Shown: piece after piece, positions 38,044 to 45,555 of the stretch
Numbering within the stretch: position 1 is the first letter of the stretch
How the letters are laid out: every line of letters starts with the position of its first letter
Assembly: GCF_900111365.1 (NCBI RefSeq)
Contig: NZ_FOGZ01000020.1
Span: 1-54,248, forward strand
Reading direction: 5' to 3'
Length of the DNA: 54,248 nucleotides
From: Propionibacterium cyclohexanicum
GTDB taxonomy: Bacteria > Actinomycetota > Actinomycetes > Propionibacteriales > Propionibacteriaceae
Made by a program: the position numbers and the translations under genes
Notes under the pieces: generated by a model
The model's input: only the letters and a program-made list of their open reading frames with translations
Databases searched by the model: none
Told to the model about the DNA's origin: nothing

Positions 38044-38049
38044 GGGGTC

Positions 38050-38505
38050 ATGTCTGCCTCGCGCACTGTCCACCGCGTCGACGGTCCGGTACGCCGCACC
38101 TGGGCATCGATCGGGTGCGTGATCGCCGCCCTGGCCATCGTCGCCCTGTTGTGCATCGGCCAGCCCGTGGCGCGAGCCGCCCTGGGGAATTCTCCCGGCG
38201 CGCTGAACAGCTGGCTGGCGAGGTTTCTCCTCGCCAGCGCGGGCCTTGGCCTGGTTTCCGGCGCGCTTGCCCTCGTCGCGGTGGTACGTGATCGGGGCAC
38301 GCCGAGGGTGGGGGCGGCGTTGATCCTGGGTTGCGCCGCGATGCAGCTGGGATTCGCCGTCTGGGGCACGTCCAGCGCAGTCCTGGAGGGCAAGGAGGTG
38401 GTGCTGTTCAACTGGGTCTGGGCGCTCGCAAGCCTTGCGCTCATCGCAGTCGCCACGGTCCTCGTCTTCATCCCGCCCCGGCCGGTGACGATGCGCCGGG
38501 ACTGA
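38050..38505 (+). CDS. Small four-helix membrane protein of unknown function
   Basis: A 151-aa protein with four transmembrane helices (about residues 18-40, 58-82, 88-105 and 118-140) and short charged ends. No family is recognised. The start is supported by the -10 hexamer six bases upstream and absence of any ribosome binding site. It resembles the preceding 173-aa protein in size and layout. Confidence 0.6.
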   Translation: MSASRTVHRVDGPVRRTWASIGCVIAALAIVALLCIGQPVARAALGNSPGALNSWLARFLLASAGLGLVSGALALVAVVRDRGTPRVGAALILGCAAMQLGFAVWGTSSAVLEGKEVVLFNWVWALASLALIAVATVLVFIPPRPVTMRRD

Positions 38506-38585
38506 CGCCTCGCCCGGCACTGCGGGCGGTGTGCCGAGGGGGTTTCGTGAGATTCGCCAGTCCCTGCTAGAGTCTGTCCTCGCAC

Positions 38586-38667
38586 GGCAGGTTGCCCGAG
38601 CGGCCAATGGGAGCGGTCTGTAAAACCGTCGGCGATGCCTACGAAGGTTCGAATCCTTCACCTGCCA
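38586..38667 (+). tRNA. tRNA-Tyr (GTA)
   Basis: Acceptor stem GGCAGGT pairs with ACCTGCC, with A as the discriminator base. The anticodon loop CTGTAAA gives GTA. The long variable arm (about 13 bases) is as expected for tyrosine tRNA. The T-arm is GAAGGTTCGAATCCTTC. CCA is not encoded. TAGAGT at 38568-38573 is a probable -10 site. Confidence 0.95.
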
Positions 38668-38694
38668 CGTCCTGGGCCTCGGCCCGGTGACCTC

Positions 38695-38725
38695 GGGGCT
38701 CCGCACCGGATGGGTGCGGAGCCCC
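38695..38725 (+). terminator. Rho-independent terminator after tRNA-Tyr
   Basis: A perfect 13-base stem (38695-38707 with 38713-38725) and a 5-base loop are followed by TTCTCATGTTGTTCTC. Confidence 0.8.
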
Positions 38726-38873
38726 TTCTCATGTTGTTCTCATGAAAACCCGGTGGCGCTCCATCGTCGTTCCGGGCACAAGCCGTGTTACATGGTGGAA
38801 TCCGTCCGCCTCCGGAATAACTCAGGACCCTTTCAAGCTGGGAAGACAGTACATCCGAACCCAGGAGGCAACC

Positions 38874-39437
38874 GTGTCACTCGTAGGCACCAAGATTCTT
38901 CCCTTCACCTCGACCGCCTTCCACCAGGGCGAGTTCGTCGACATCACCGAGGCCGACCTCGCCGGCAAGTGGGCCGTCTTCTTCTTCTACCCGGCCGACT
39001 TCTCCTTCGTCTGCCCCACCGAGCTGGGCGATCTCGCCGATCACTATGCCGAGTTCACCGAACTCGGCGTGGAGATCTACTCCGTGTCGGCCGACACGCA
39101 CTTCGTCCATGCTGCCTGGCACCGCGAGTCCGACCAGGTGGGCAAGGTGCAGTACTACATGCTCGGTGACCCCAGCGGTCAGCTGGCCACGAACTTCCAG
39201 GTATTGCGCGAGGGCCAGGGACTCGACGACCGGGGCACCTTCCTCATCGATCCCGACGGGATCATCCAGCTGCTCGAGGTGAGCGCGGACGGCGTGGGCC
39301 GCGACGCCGGGGAACTGCTGCGCAAGATCCGCGCCGCCCAGTACATCCGCCAGCATCCCGACCAGGTGTGCCCCGCGCACTGGGATGAGACCGGCGACAC
39401 GCTGGCTCCCGGGCTGGATCTGGTCGGCAAGATCTGA
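38874..39437 (+). CDS. ahpC: Alkyl hydroperoxide reductase, peroxiredoxin subunit
   Basis: A 187-aa typical two-cysteine peroxiredoxin reducing hydrogen peroxide, organic peroxides and peroxynitrite. The peroxidatic Cys47 lies in FVCPTEL and the resolving Cys166 in QVCPAHW, the same spacing as enterobacterial AhpC. The GTG start has a perfect AGGAGG. It is recycled by the AhpF encoded next. No OxyR gene or binding site is visible nearby. Confidence 0.96.
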   Translation: MSLVGTKILPFTSTAFHQGEFVDITEADLAGKWAVFFFYPADFSFVCPTELGDLADHYAEFTELGVEIYSVSADTHFVHAAWHRESDQVGKVQYYMLGDPSGQLATNFQVLREGQGLDDRGTFLIDPDGIIQLLEVSADGVGRDAGELLRKIRAAQYIRQHPDQVCPAHWDETGDTLAPGLDLVGKI

Positions 39438-39533
39438 AACCGCCCGATACCCAGGCCTCCAGATTCAGTGAACCTTGGTCTGTGAGGTCGCTGGATTGCG
39501 CCGCAACCGATTCACGCTCCCCGAAAGGATGAC

Positions 39534-41147
39534 ATGCCTGTTCTCGAACCGTCTCTCAAAGCCCAACTCAACTCGCTGATGGACCGGGTGACGCAGCCGG
39601 TCGAGCTGGTCGTCAGCCTTGACGGCCGTGAGCAGTCCACCAGGATGAAGAGCCTGTTGGACGAGGTCGCGGCGCTATCCAGCCAGATCACCGTCCGCCG
39701 CGACGATGCAGCTCACCAGCGCACACCCGCCTTCTCGATCGCTGCACCGGGCTCGGCGGGCGCCATCACCTTCGCGGCGCTGCCACTGGGCCATGAGTTC
39801 AGCTCCTTCGTGCTGGCCCTGCTGCAGGTCGGTGGCAATCCCGTCAAGCTCGACGAGCGGGTCGCGGCGGCGGTCAAGGGGCTGGACCGGCCACTGCATT
39901 TCCTCACCTACATCTCGCTGAGCTGCCAGAACTGCCCGACGGTGGTCCAGGCGCTCAACGCGATGAGCGTCCTCAACCCGCTCATCACCAGCGAAGTCGT
40001 CGACGGCTCGTTGTTCCGCGAGGAGGTCGAGGCCAAGAAGGTGCTCGCCACGCCCACCATCTACCTCAATGGCGAGCCGTTCGGCCAGGGCCGGATGGAA
40101 GCCGCGCAGATCCTTGCGAGGATCGACGAGAGTGCCGCGAGCTCGCTCGCCGCCGGGCTCGCCGAACGGGCGCCGTACCAGGTGCTCGTGGTGGGGCAGG
40201 GGCCGGCGGGGGTCTCCGCCGCCATCTACCTTGCCCGCAAGGGAATCCGTACCGGCCTGGTGGGGGAGCGCTTCGGCGGGCAGGTCAACGACACGCTCGC
40301 CATCGAGAACTTGATCTCGGTGCCGCACACCGATGGCCCCAAGCTCGCCGCAGATCTGCGCGCGCACGCCAGCGCCTACGAGATCGACATCATCGACGGG
40401 GTGAAGGCCACCGAGCTGGTGCCCGGGGAGCAGGTTGAGGTGAAGGTCGGCGACGAGGCATCCCTGCGCGCCGACGCGGTGGTGCTGGCCACTGGGGCGA
40501 GGTGGCGCCATATGAACGTGCCGGGCGAGGACGAGTACCGCAACAAGGGCGTCACCTACTGCCCGCACTGCGACGGGCCGCTCTTCAAGGGCAAGGACGT
40601 TGCCGTCATCGGCGGCGGGAACTCGGGTGCCGAGGCGGCACTCGACCTCGCCGGCGTGGCGCGTCATGTCACGGTGCTCGAATTCGCGCCGACCTGCAAG
40701 GCCGACCAGATCCTGCTCGACCGGCTCGATGCCTCGCCCAATGTGGACATCCTCACGAATGCGGCGGCGAGCGAGGTGGTGGGCGACGGCTCGCAGGTCA
40801 CGGCCTTGCGCTACACCGATCGCGCGAGCGGGCAGCCCCACGAGCTGGCGCTCGACGGCATCTTCGTCCAGATCGGGCTGGTGCCCAATACCGAATGGCT
40901 CAAGGGCGTGGTGGGCCTGGACAATCGCGGCCAGATCGTCGTGGACGCCAAGGGTGCCACCGATGTGCCGCGGGTCTTCGCTGCCGGTGACTGCACCGAC
41001 GTCCCCTACAAGCAGATCGTCGTTGCCACAGGCGCCGGCGCCACGGCCGGACTGTCCTCCTGGGAGTCGCTCATCCGCACCGCGGTGCCGCAGTCGCCGG
41101 TTCAGGCCAGCAGGCCCGCCACCGCAATCGACAGGGCTGTCGCATAG
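39534..41147 (+). CDS. ahpF: Alkyl hydroperoxide reductase, flavoprotein subunit
   Basis: A 537-aa NADH-dependent reductase of AhpC. The N-terminal double thioredoxin fold has Cys131-Cys134 (CQNC). The rest is thioredoxin-reductase-like, with FAD motif GQGPAGVSAA, redox pair Cys343-Cys346 (CPHC), NAD motif IGGGNSGAEAA and FAD motif FAAGDCTD. Full length and intact. The start has GAAAGGA upstream. Its 3' end overlaps the end of deoD on the other strand by 46 bases. Confidence 0.96.
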   Translation: MPVLEPSLKAQLNSLMDRVTQPVELVVSLDGREQSTRMKSLLDEVAALSSQITVRRDDAAHQRTPAFSIAAPGSAGAITFAALPLGHEFSSFVLALLQVGGNPVKLDERVAAAVKGLDRPLHFLTYISLSCQNCPTVVQALNAMSVLNPLITSEVVDGSLFREEVEAKKVLATPTIYLNGEPFGQGRMEAAQILARIDESAASSLAAGLAERAPYQVLVVGQGPAGVSAAIYLARKGIRTGLVGERFGGQVNDTLAIENLISVPHTDGPKLAADLRAHASAYEIDIIDGVKATELVPGEQVEVKVGDEASLRADAVVLATGARWRHMNVPGEDEYRNKGVTYCPHCDGPLFKGKDVAVIGGGNSGAEAALDLAGVARHVTVLEFAPTCKADQILLDRLDASPNVDILTNAAASEVVGDGSQVTALRYTDRASGQPHELALDGIFVQIGLVPNTEWLKGVVGLDNRGQIVVDAKGATDVPRVFAAGDCTDVPYKQIVVATGAGATAGLSSWESLIRTAVPQSPVQASRPATAIDRAVA

Positions 41148-41830
41148 CCCGTCTCGCGTTCCTGCGGTGTCATCGCCGGGTCCTGCGAGGTGCGCAGATG
41201 GTCGCTTACCGTGCACACGGCGAGCGCCTGTCTGCGCGCTTGCAGGGCGCACGCGTACAAACCGGCTGCTTCCATCTCGACGGCCAGGGCGCCGATCCGG
41301 ACCAGTCCATCGGTGATGTCGGGGCGATCGAGATAGAAGTAGTCCGAGCTGTAGAGCGCCCCTATGTGCACCCGGCCGGCGGTGTTCTTCGCGGACGGAT
41401 GGCGGGTGGCGGCCATGGCAGCCGCGAGCATCTCGGGATCGGCGAACAGCGAGCAGCTGAGGTCGGGGACGAGCATCGAGGCGATCCGCGAATCGGTGTG
41501 GGCGGCGGCCCCGATCACCACATCGCGGATTGCCACCTGGGGCGAGATACCGCCTGCGGTACCCACCCGGCAGATTCGGCGCACACCGTAGTCGGCGAAC
41601 AGTTCGTGGGCGTAGATCGTCAGCGACGGGATGCCCATGCCCGAGGCCACCACGCTCATGGGCACACCGTCCAGCGTGCCGGTCCAGGCGCCGATACCGC
41701 GCACCTCGCTCACGCAGTGGGCATCGGTGAGCAGCTCTCGCGCGATCCGCTCGGCCCGGCGCGGGTCGCCGGGCATGAGGACCAGCGGGGCGATCTCGCC
41801 GTACTCGGCGCTGATATGGGGTGTGGACAT
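41102..41830 (-). CDS. deoD: Purine-nucleoside phosphorylase, DeoD type
   Basis: A 242-aa hexameric-type phosphorylase splitting purine nucleosides for salvage. LVLMPGDPRRAERIA binds phosphate, CRVGTAGGIS is the core signature, EMEAAGLYA binds the ribose, and SDHLRT contains the catalytic Asp that marks the DeoD type with broad base specificity. The ATG at 41830 has GAGAGGA upstream; a longer frame upstream looks non-coding. Confidence 0.94.
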   Translation of the reverse strand: MSTPHISAEYGEIAPLVLMPGDPRRAERIARELLTDAHCVSEVRGIGAWTGTLDGVPMSVVASGMGIPSLTIYAHELFADYGVRRICRVGTAGGISPQVAIRDVVIGAAAHTDSRIASMLVPDLSCSLFADPEMLAAAMAATRHPSAKNTAGRVHIGALYSSDYFYLDRPDITDGLVRIGALAVEMEAAGLYACALQARRQALAVCTVSDHLRTSQDPAMTPQERETGYATALSIAVAGLLA

Positions 41831-41956
41831 GGCATCCTCTCGGTGCGGCGGACGAGCCGGTGGGGCGCGCGCTTCAGGCCAGCGAGCTTGCCGGCGTGGT
41901 CTGGAGCCCCGGGCTGCATTCTCGCACCCTGGGGCGGAGCCCATGACTGGGCCGAG

Positions 41957-41986
41957 TTGAGATGTGTGCCGATCATCCGGTAGTGT
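41957..41986 (+). promoter_or_regulatory. Predicted promoter of tRNA-Thr
   Basis: TTGAGA (41957-41962) and TAGTGT (41981-41986) with an 18-base spacer, ending 13 bases before the tRNA. Confidence 0.6.
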
Positions 41987-41999
41987 TCCTCGTCGGCTG

Positions 42000-42072
42000 G
42001 CCCCTATAGCTCAGTCGGTAGAGCGTCTCCATGGTAAGGAGAAGGTCTGCGGTTCGATTCCGCATGGGGGCT
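42000..42072 (+). tRNA. tRNA-Thr (GGT)
   Basis: Acceptor stem GCCCCTA pairs with TGGGGGC (one G-T pair). The anticodon loop ATGGTAA gives GGT. The T-arm is GCGGTTCGATTCCGC. CCA is not encoded. Confidence 0.95.
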
Positions 42073-42145
42073 CCGTTGCGTCTGGATCACTTACCGCGTG
42101 ATATCCGCAGGGACGCAGCGCGCTGCGTCCCTGCGGGGTCGCGGA

Positions 42146-42221
42146 GGCGGGATAGCTCAGGCGGTAGAGCAAGCGGCTCATAATCGCTGTGTCGCGGGTT
42201 CGAGTCCCGCTCCCGCTACCA
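42146..42221 (+). tRNA. tRNA-Met (CAT), elongator type
   Basis: Acceptor stem GGCGGGA pairs with TCCCGCT (first pair G-T), followed by A and an encoded CCA. The anticodon loop CTCATAA gives CAT. The anticodon stem lacks the three G-C pairs of initiator tRNA, so this is an elongator. An isoleucine tRNA with modified CAT is less likely from its overall similarity to actinobacterial elongator tRNA-Met. Confidence 0.9.
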
Positions 42222-42311
42222 GGGCGAGATGCTGGGCCCTTGCGCCCGGGCCTACATTTGAACAGACGTCCGTGCTCCACCGAGCACCGGCAAGACCTCA
42301 GAGGATCGATC

Positions 42312-42482
42312 ATGGCCAAGAAGGCAGGGGACGTTCGCCCCAAGATCACGCTTGCCTGCACTGAGTGCAAGGAGCGCAACTACATCACGAAGAAGAACCG
42401 CCGCAACACACCGGATCGGCTGGAACTGTCCAAGTTCTGCCCCAGGTGCGGCAAGCACACGGCGCACCGCGAGACCCGCTGA
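42312..42482 (+). CDS. rpmG: 50S ribosomal protein bL33
   Basis: A 56-aa ribosomal protein with the zinc-ribbon cysteines Cys16, Cys19, Cys43 and Cys46, so it is the zinc-binding form. It follows tRNA-Met by about 90 bases with TACATT (42253-42258) as a likely -10 site. The order tRNA-Thr, tRNA-Met, rpmG, hadAB is shared with other actinobacteria. Confidence 0.96.
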   Translation: MAKKAGDVRPKITLACTECKERNYITKKNRRNTPDRLELSKFCPRCGKHTAHRETR

Positions 42483-42506
42483 GTCCGCACCACCCATTCA
42501 TTGTGC

Positions 42507-42536
42507 CGAGGCCGCCGGGATATCCCGGCGGCCTCG
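42507..42536. terminator. Perfect 30-base palindrome after rpmG
   Basis: Fifteen bases pair with the next fifteen without mismatch (centre AT/AT), giving a very stable GC-rich hairpin 24 bases after the rpmG stop. There is no T-run, but its position between convergent rpmG and the Xre gene fits a bidirectional terminator. Confidence 0.65.
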
Positions 42537-42584
42537 CCGTGTCATGGGCTGGCCTGGCGGCCTCGCCGTGCCCTGGGCTGGCCT
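42527..42584. repeat. 29-bp tandem repeat overlapping a terminator arm
   Basis: Units 42527-42555 and 42556-42584 differ at two positions. The first ten bases of unit 1 are the right arm of the rpmG terminator, and unit 2 ends at the stop of the Xre gene. Confidence 0.85.
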
Positions 42585-42838
42585 CACTGCGGGTGGGATT
42601 CCTGGTCTGCCAGCGGGAAGGGGTCCCCTGGCTCGTCGGGCACATACTCCAGCAGATCACCGGGCTGACAGCCGAGCACGCGGCAGATGGCTTCGAGGGT
42701 GGTGAACCGAATGGCGCGGGCGTGGCCGTTCTTGAGAACTGCCACATTGGCGGGGGTGAGGCCGATCTGTTCGGCAAACTCACCGACCGCCAGCTTGCGC
42801 CGGGCGAGTTCCACGTCGAGTCGAACGATGATCGCCAT
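42584..42838 (-). CDS. Xre/Cro-type small transcriptional regulator
   Basis: An 84-aa protein that is little more than a helix-turn-helix domain: VGEFAEQIGLTPANVAVLKNG is the two-helix core and FTTLEAICRVLGCQPGDLLEY the last helices, typical of the YozG-like group. It overlaps the membrane protein gene upstream by four bases. Paired Xre plus DUF2975 genes are common in Gram-positives, and the regulator probably represses its own operon at the palindrome upstream. Confidence 0.85.
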   Translation of the reverse strand: MAIIVRLDVELARRKLAVGEFAEQIGLTPANVAVLKNGHARAIRFTTLEAICRVLGCQPGDLLEYVPDEPGDPFPLADQESHPQ

Positions 42839-43317
42839 CAGATCACCGTCGCCAACTCGGTGTTGAGCCCGGTGGCCCGGCGCAGCAGTTCGCGCATGAC
42901 GACCACCACGAGAACGACGACCGCGCCGACCAGCAGCGCGGTGACGAGCAGGAATGCCGGACCGGGGTCATCGGCCCCCTGCAGCGCCCACAGCGATCCC
43001 GCGGCGGCCAGAATCCACCCGGTACACAGCGCGGCGATGATGGCGTCGACCCAGCGCAGGGCGGCCTGGGTGAAGATGCGGTCATTGCCGATCAGTCCGA
43101 GCAGTCGCCAGGTGCATACCAGCACGACCTCGACGCACACGATGAGTATCCCTGTGAAGAGCGTGAGCGGCCATCGCAGCCACGCCCGGTCGGGATGCTG
43201 GCGCGCCTGGTAGGCGAACTGTCCCGGGAAGGACATGGTCTGGAGAACCAGCAGCAGGACGAAGAGCACGACGAGGCTCGCCCGCAGAAGGGGGAGAATA
43301 CGACGCAAGGTGAACAT
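42838..43317 (-). CDS. DUF2975-type membrane protein
   Basis: A 159-aa four-helix membrane protein. An arginine-rich N-terminus leads into helix 1, a periplasmic loop follows, helix 2 precedes the conserved-looking NDRIFTQAALRWVDAI segment, and two more helices follow. The family always seems to accompany a small Xre regulator, as here; its function is unknown. The ATG at 43317 follows the GAGAAT hexamer by six bases, so the mRNA is predicted to be leaderless. Confidence 0.75.
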   Translation of the reverse strand: MFTLRRILPLLRASLVVLFVLLLVLQTMSFPGQFAYQARQHPDRAWLRWPLTLFTGILIVCVEVVLVCTWRLLGLIGNDRIFTQAALRWVDAIIAALCTGWILAAAGSLWALQGADDPGPAFLLVTALLVGAVVVLVVVVMRELLRRATGLNTELATVI

Positions 43318-43323
43318 GTCATG

Positions 43324-43352
43324 ATTCTCGATGTGTATCTATCGATAGTCAA
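43324..43352 (-). promoter_or_regulatory. Promoter with internal palindrome for the DUF2975-Xre operon
   Basis: On the minus strand TTGACT (43352-43347) and GAGAAT (43329-43324) are 17 bases apart, and the ATG follows six bases later. The 10-base palindrome CTATCGATAG (43339-43348) overlaps the -35 box and spacer. A related half (ATAGATA, 43353 side) lies just upstream. This is the natural place for an autoregulatory operator. Confidence 0.6.
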
Positions 43353-43459
43353 TAGATATCTCTCGTTGTTGCGTCCACAAGTACCGCTCCGCGTCGTGAG
43401 GCCGTGATGCTGTGAGCGAGTGGGGCGGGCCACAGTGCCCGGCGGTGACCTCGGCTGGG

Positions 43460-43465
43460 TAGCGT
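43460..43465 (+). promoter_or_regulatory. -10 hexamer of a leaderless promoter for the hadA-like gene
   Basis: TAGCGT, six bases before the GTG at 43472. Confidence 0.55.
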
Positions 43466-43471
43466 GGAGCC

Positions 43472-43906
43472 GTGCCCATTGGTCCAGAACACGAAGGGCG
43501 GGTCTACCCGCCGACCCGTCCCTACCGCGTGAGCCGCGCCAAGATCGCCGAGTTCGCCGCTGCGCTGGGCGACACCAATCCCAGGTACTGCGAGGACGCC
43601 GAGCCGGTCGTGGCACCACCCACCTTCGCAGCGGTCATCGCCGCGCGCGCCTGGCAGGCTCTGTTCGACGATCCTGAGCTCGGTCTGGAGTTGCAGCGCA
43701 TTGTGCACGCCGAACAGCGCCTCGATATTGTCCGGCCACTGCGGGAAGGCGATGACGTGCTCGCCACGCTGACCATCTCGAAGGTGCGCAGCCGGAGCAC
43801 CACCGACATGGTGACCATCGCCGTGCGGCTCGACGCCGTGGCGGGCGATGTACTGGGCACTGCCACATCGCTGCTCATCCACACCCACCCGGAGGCCCTG
43901 GCATGA
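43472..43906 (+). CDS. HadA-like (R)-3-hydroxyacyl dehydratase, structural subunit
   Basis: A 144-aa hot-dog-fold protein of the FAS1-like dehydratase group, homologous to mycobacterial HadA. The position that carries Asp-x4-His in catalytic hydratases reads GDTNPRYCED and lacks the histidine, as in HadA, which stabilises acyl binding while its partner does catalysis. VAPPTFAAV is conserved. It overlaps the catalytic-type gene by four bases. The physiological substrate in an organism without mycolic acids is unknown. Confidence 0.82.
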   Translation: MPIGPEHEGRVYPPTRPYRVSRAKIAEFAAALGDTNPRYCEDAEPVVAPPTFAAVIAARAWQALFDDPELGLELQRIVHAEQRLDIVRPLREGDDVLATLTISKVRSRSTTDMVTIAVRLDAVAGDVLGTATSLLIHTHPEALA

Positions 43907-44337
43907 GCCATTTCGAACCCGATACCGTGCGTGCCGGCGACCAGCTGCCAGCTCTTGAGCTGACAGTCACGCGCGCCGACCTGATCCGCTATGCGGGCGC
44001 TTCGACCGACTTCAACCCCATCCACTGGAGCGATCGGCATGCTCGCGCCCTCGGCCTGCCTGGCGTCGTCGCTCACGGCATGTGGACGATGGGCGCCGCG
44101 CTGCGCATCGTCACCGACTGGTGCGAGGACCCCGCCCGGCTGGCCGACTACTCGGTGCGCTTCGTGCGTCCTGTCCCGGTGCCCGATGACGAGGAAGGGG
44201 CACGCCTGGAAGTACACGCGCAGGTGACGGCCGTCGAGGACGGCCTCGCGACGCTTGCGCTGGAGGTTCGGATACCCGGTGACAAGCCTGTCAAGGTGCT
44301 TGGCATGGCCACCGCGCACGTCAGCGTGGAGGCCTGA
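43903..44337 (+). CDS. HadB-like MaoC dehydratase, catalytic subunit
   Basis: A 144-aa MaoC hot-dog-fold protein with the hydratase 2 motif STDFNPIHW: Asp36 and His41 are the catalytic pair. GVVAHGMWTMG is the second family signature. It would form a heterodimer with the preceding protein and dehydrate (R)-3-hydroxyacyl thioesters. Its stop overlaps the murB start by one base, so the three genes form one operon. Confidence 0.85.
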   Translation: MSHFEPDTVRAGDQLPALELTVTRADLIRYAGASTDFNPIHWSDRHARALGLPGVVAHGMWTMGAALRIVTDWCEDPARLADYSVRFVRPVPVPDDEEGARLEVHAQVTAVEDGLATLALEVRIPGDKPVKVLGMATAHVSVEA

Positions 44338-45506
44338 TGAGCATGGAGCGGCCAGTCCCGCAGCAGCTGTCGCGGCCGATGGTCAGTGACCTGGAGGAGT
44401 TCGGCGCGGCGGTCTGCGAGGTGCTGCACGAGCCGGGTTCGCTGCCCACCGCTGCGCTGAGCGAGTCGACCAGGCTCGCCGATCAAACGACTTTCCACAT
44501 CGGTGGCCCGGCGAGGCGACTCGTGGTGGCCCACACCGAGCAGGAGCTCATCGACGAGGTCTCGCGCGCCGACAACGACGGCGAGCCGCTGCTCGTGCTC
44601 TCCGGCGGCTCCAATGTGCTCATCGGCGACGACGGCTTTCCCGGGACGGTCGTTCGGGTGGCCACCACCGGGTTGTCCGCCGAGGTCTCCGGATGTGGCG
44701 GGGCAGTGGTCGCGGTACAGGCGGGTGTGCAGTGGGACGCCCTGGTGACCCACGCCATCGATGAGGAGTGGTCGGGAGTGGAGGCGCTCTCAGGGATTCC
44801 CGGTCTGGTGGGCGCCGCCCCGATCCAGAACATCGGCGCTTACGGCTGCGATGTCTCCGGCTATGTCTATCGGGTGCGCACCTGGGATCGTCAGACCAAG
44901 GGCTACCGGACCTTCGCCAATGCGGACTGCCAGTTCGGCTACCGCGACTCGGTCTTCAAGCGCGCCACGATGCCCGGCTCGCCGACCGGGCGATTCGTCG
45001 TGCTCGAGGTGAGCCTGCAGTTCCTGCTCGGTACGCTGTCCCAGCCGATTCGCTATACCGAGCTGGCGCACCGCCTGGGCGTCGAACCTGGTGAGCGCAC
45101 CGACGCGCGCCGGGTACGCGAAGAGGTGCTGCGGCTGCGTCACGAGAAGGGCATGGTCATCGATCCTGTCGACCACGACAGCTGGTCGGCTGGCTCCTTC
45201 TTCGTCAATCCGATCGTCGACGCCACCGCCGCGGCGTCACTTCCGCTCCAGGCGCCGCGGTTCGCCCAACCGGACGGCCGGGTCAAGACCTCGGCCGCCT
45301 GGCTCATCGACCACGCCGGCTTCCACAAGGGCTTCGGTGATGGCGCCGCAAGGATCTCAGGAAAGCACACATTGGCCATCACCAACACTGGCACCGCCAG
45401 CGCAGCGGACGTTCTGGCACTGGCCCGCCGGATACGCGAGGGTGTCCGGGAACGATTCGGTATCACCCTCGTCCCCGAGCCGAATCTCGTCGGTTGCGCG
45501 CTGTGA
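44337..45506 (+). CDS. murB: UDP-N-acetylenolpyruvoylglucosamine reductase
   Basis: A 389-aa FAD enzyme making UDP-MurNAc for peptidoglycan. TFHIGGPARRLVV and LSGGSNVLI bind FAD; SGIPGLVGAAPIQNIGAYG is the central signature; AGSFFVNPIV contains the catalytic serine; SAAWLIDHAGFHKGFGDGAARIS and a C-terminal glutamate (VPEPNLVG) complete the active site. The ATG at 44337 overlaps the preceding stop. Confidence 0.95.
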   Translation: MSMERPVPQQLSRPMVSDLEEFGAAVCEVLHEPGSLPTAALSESTRLADQTTFHIGGPARRLVVAHTEQELIDEVSRADNDGEPLLVLSGGSNVLIGDDGFPGTVVRVATTGLSAEVSGCGGAVVAVQAGVQWDALVTHAIDEEWSGVEALSGIPGLVGAAPIQNIGAYGCDVSGYVYRVRTWDRQTKGYRTFANADCQFGYRDSVFKRATMPGSPTGRFVVLEVSLQFLLGTLSQPIRYTELAHRLGVEPGERTDARRVREEVLRLRHEKGMVIDPVDHDSWSAGSFFVNPIVDATAAASLPLQAPRFAQPDGRVKTSAAWLIDHAGFHKGFGDGAARISGKHTLAITNTGTASAADVLALARRIREGVRERFGITLVPEPNLVGCAL

Positions 45507-45543
45507 GCTGAACTCCGGAGGCCGTCAACCGCTCGTGAGGCAC

Positions 45544-45549
45544 TAGGGT
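45544..45549 (+). promoter_or_regulatory. -10 hexamer of a leaderless promoter
   Basis: TAGGGT, six bases before the GTG at 45556. Confidence 0.55.
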
Positions 45550-45555
45550 GCAGGC

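Noticed and set aside
42146-42221. Initiator tRNA-Met
   Set aside because: The anticodon stem lacks three consecutive G-C pairs and the acceptor has no C-A mismatch, so it is an elongator.
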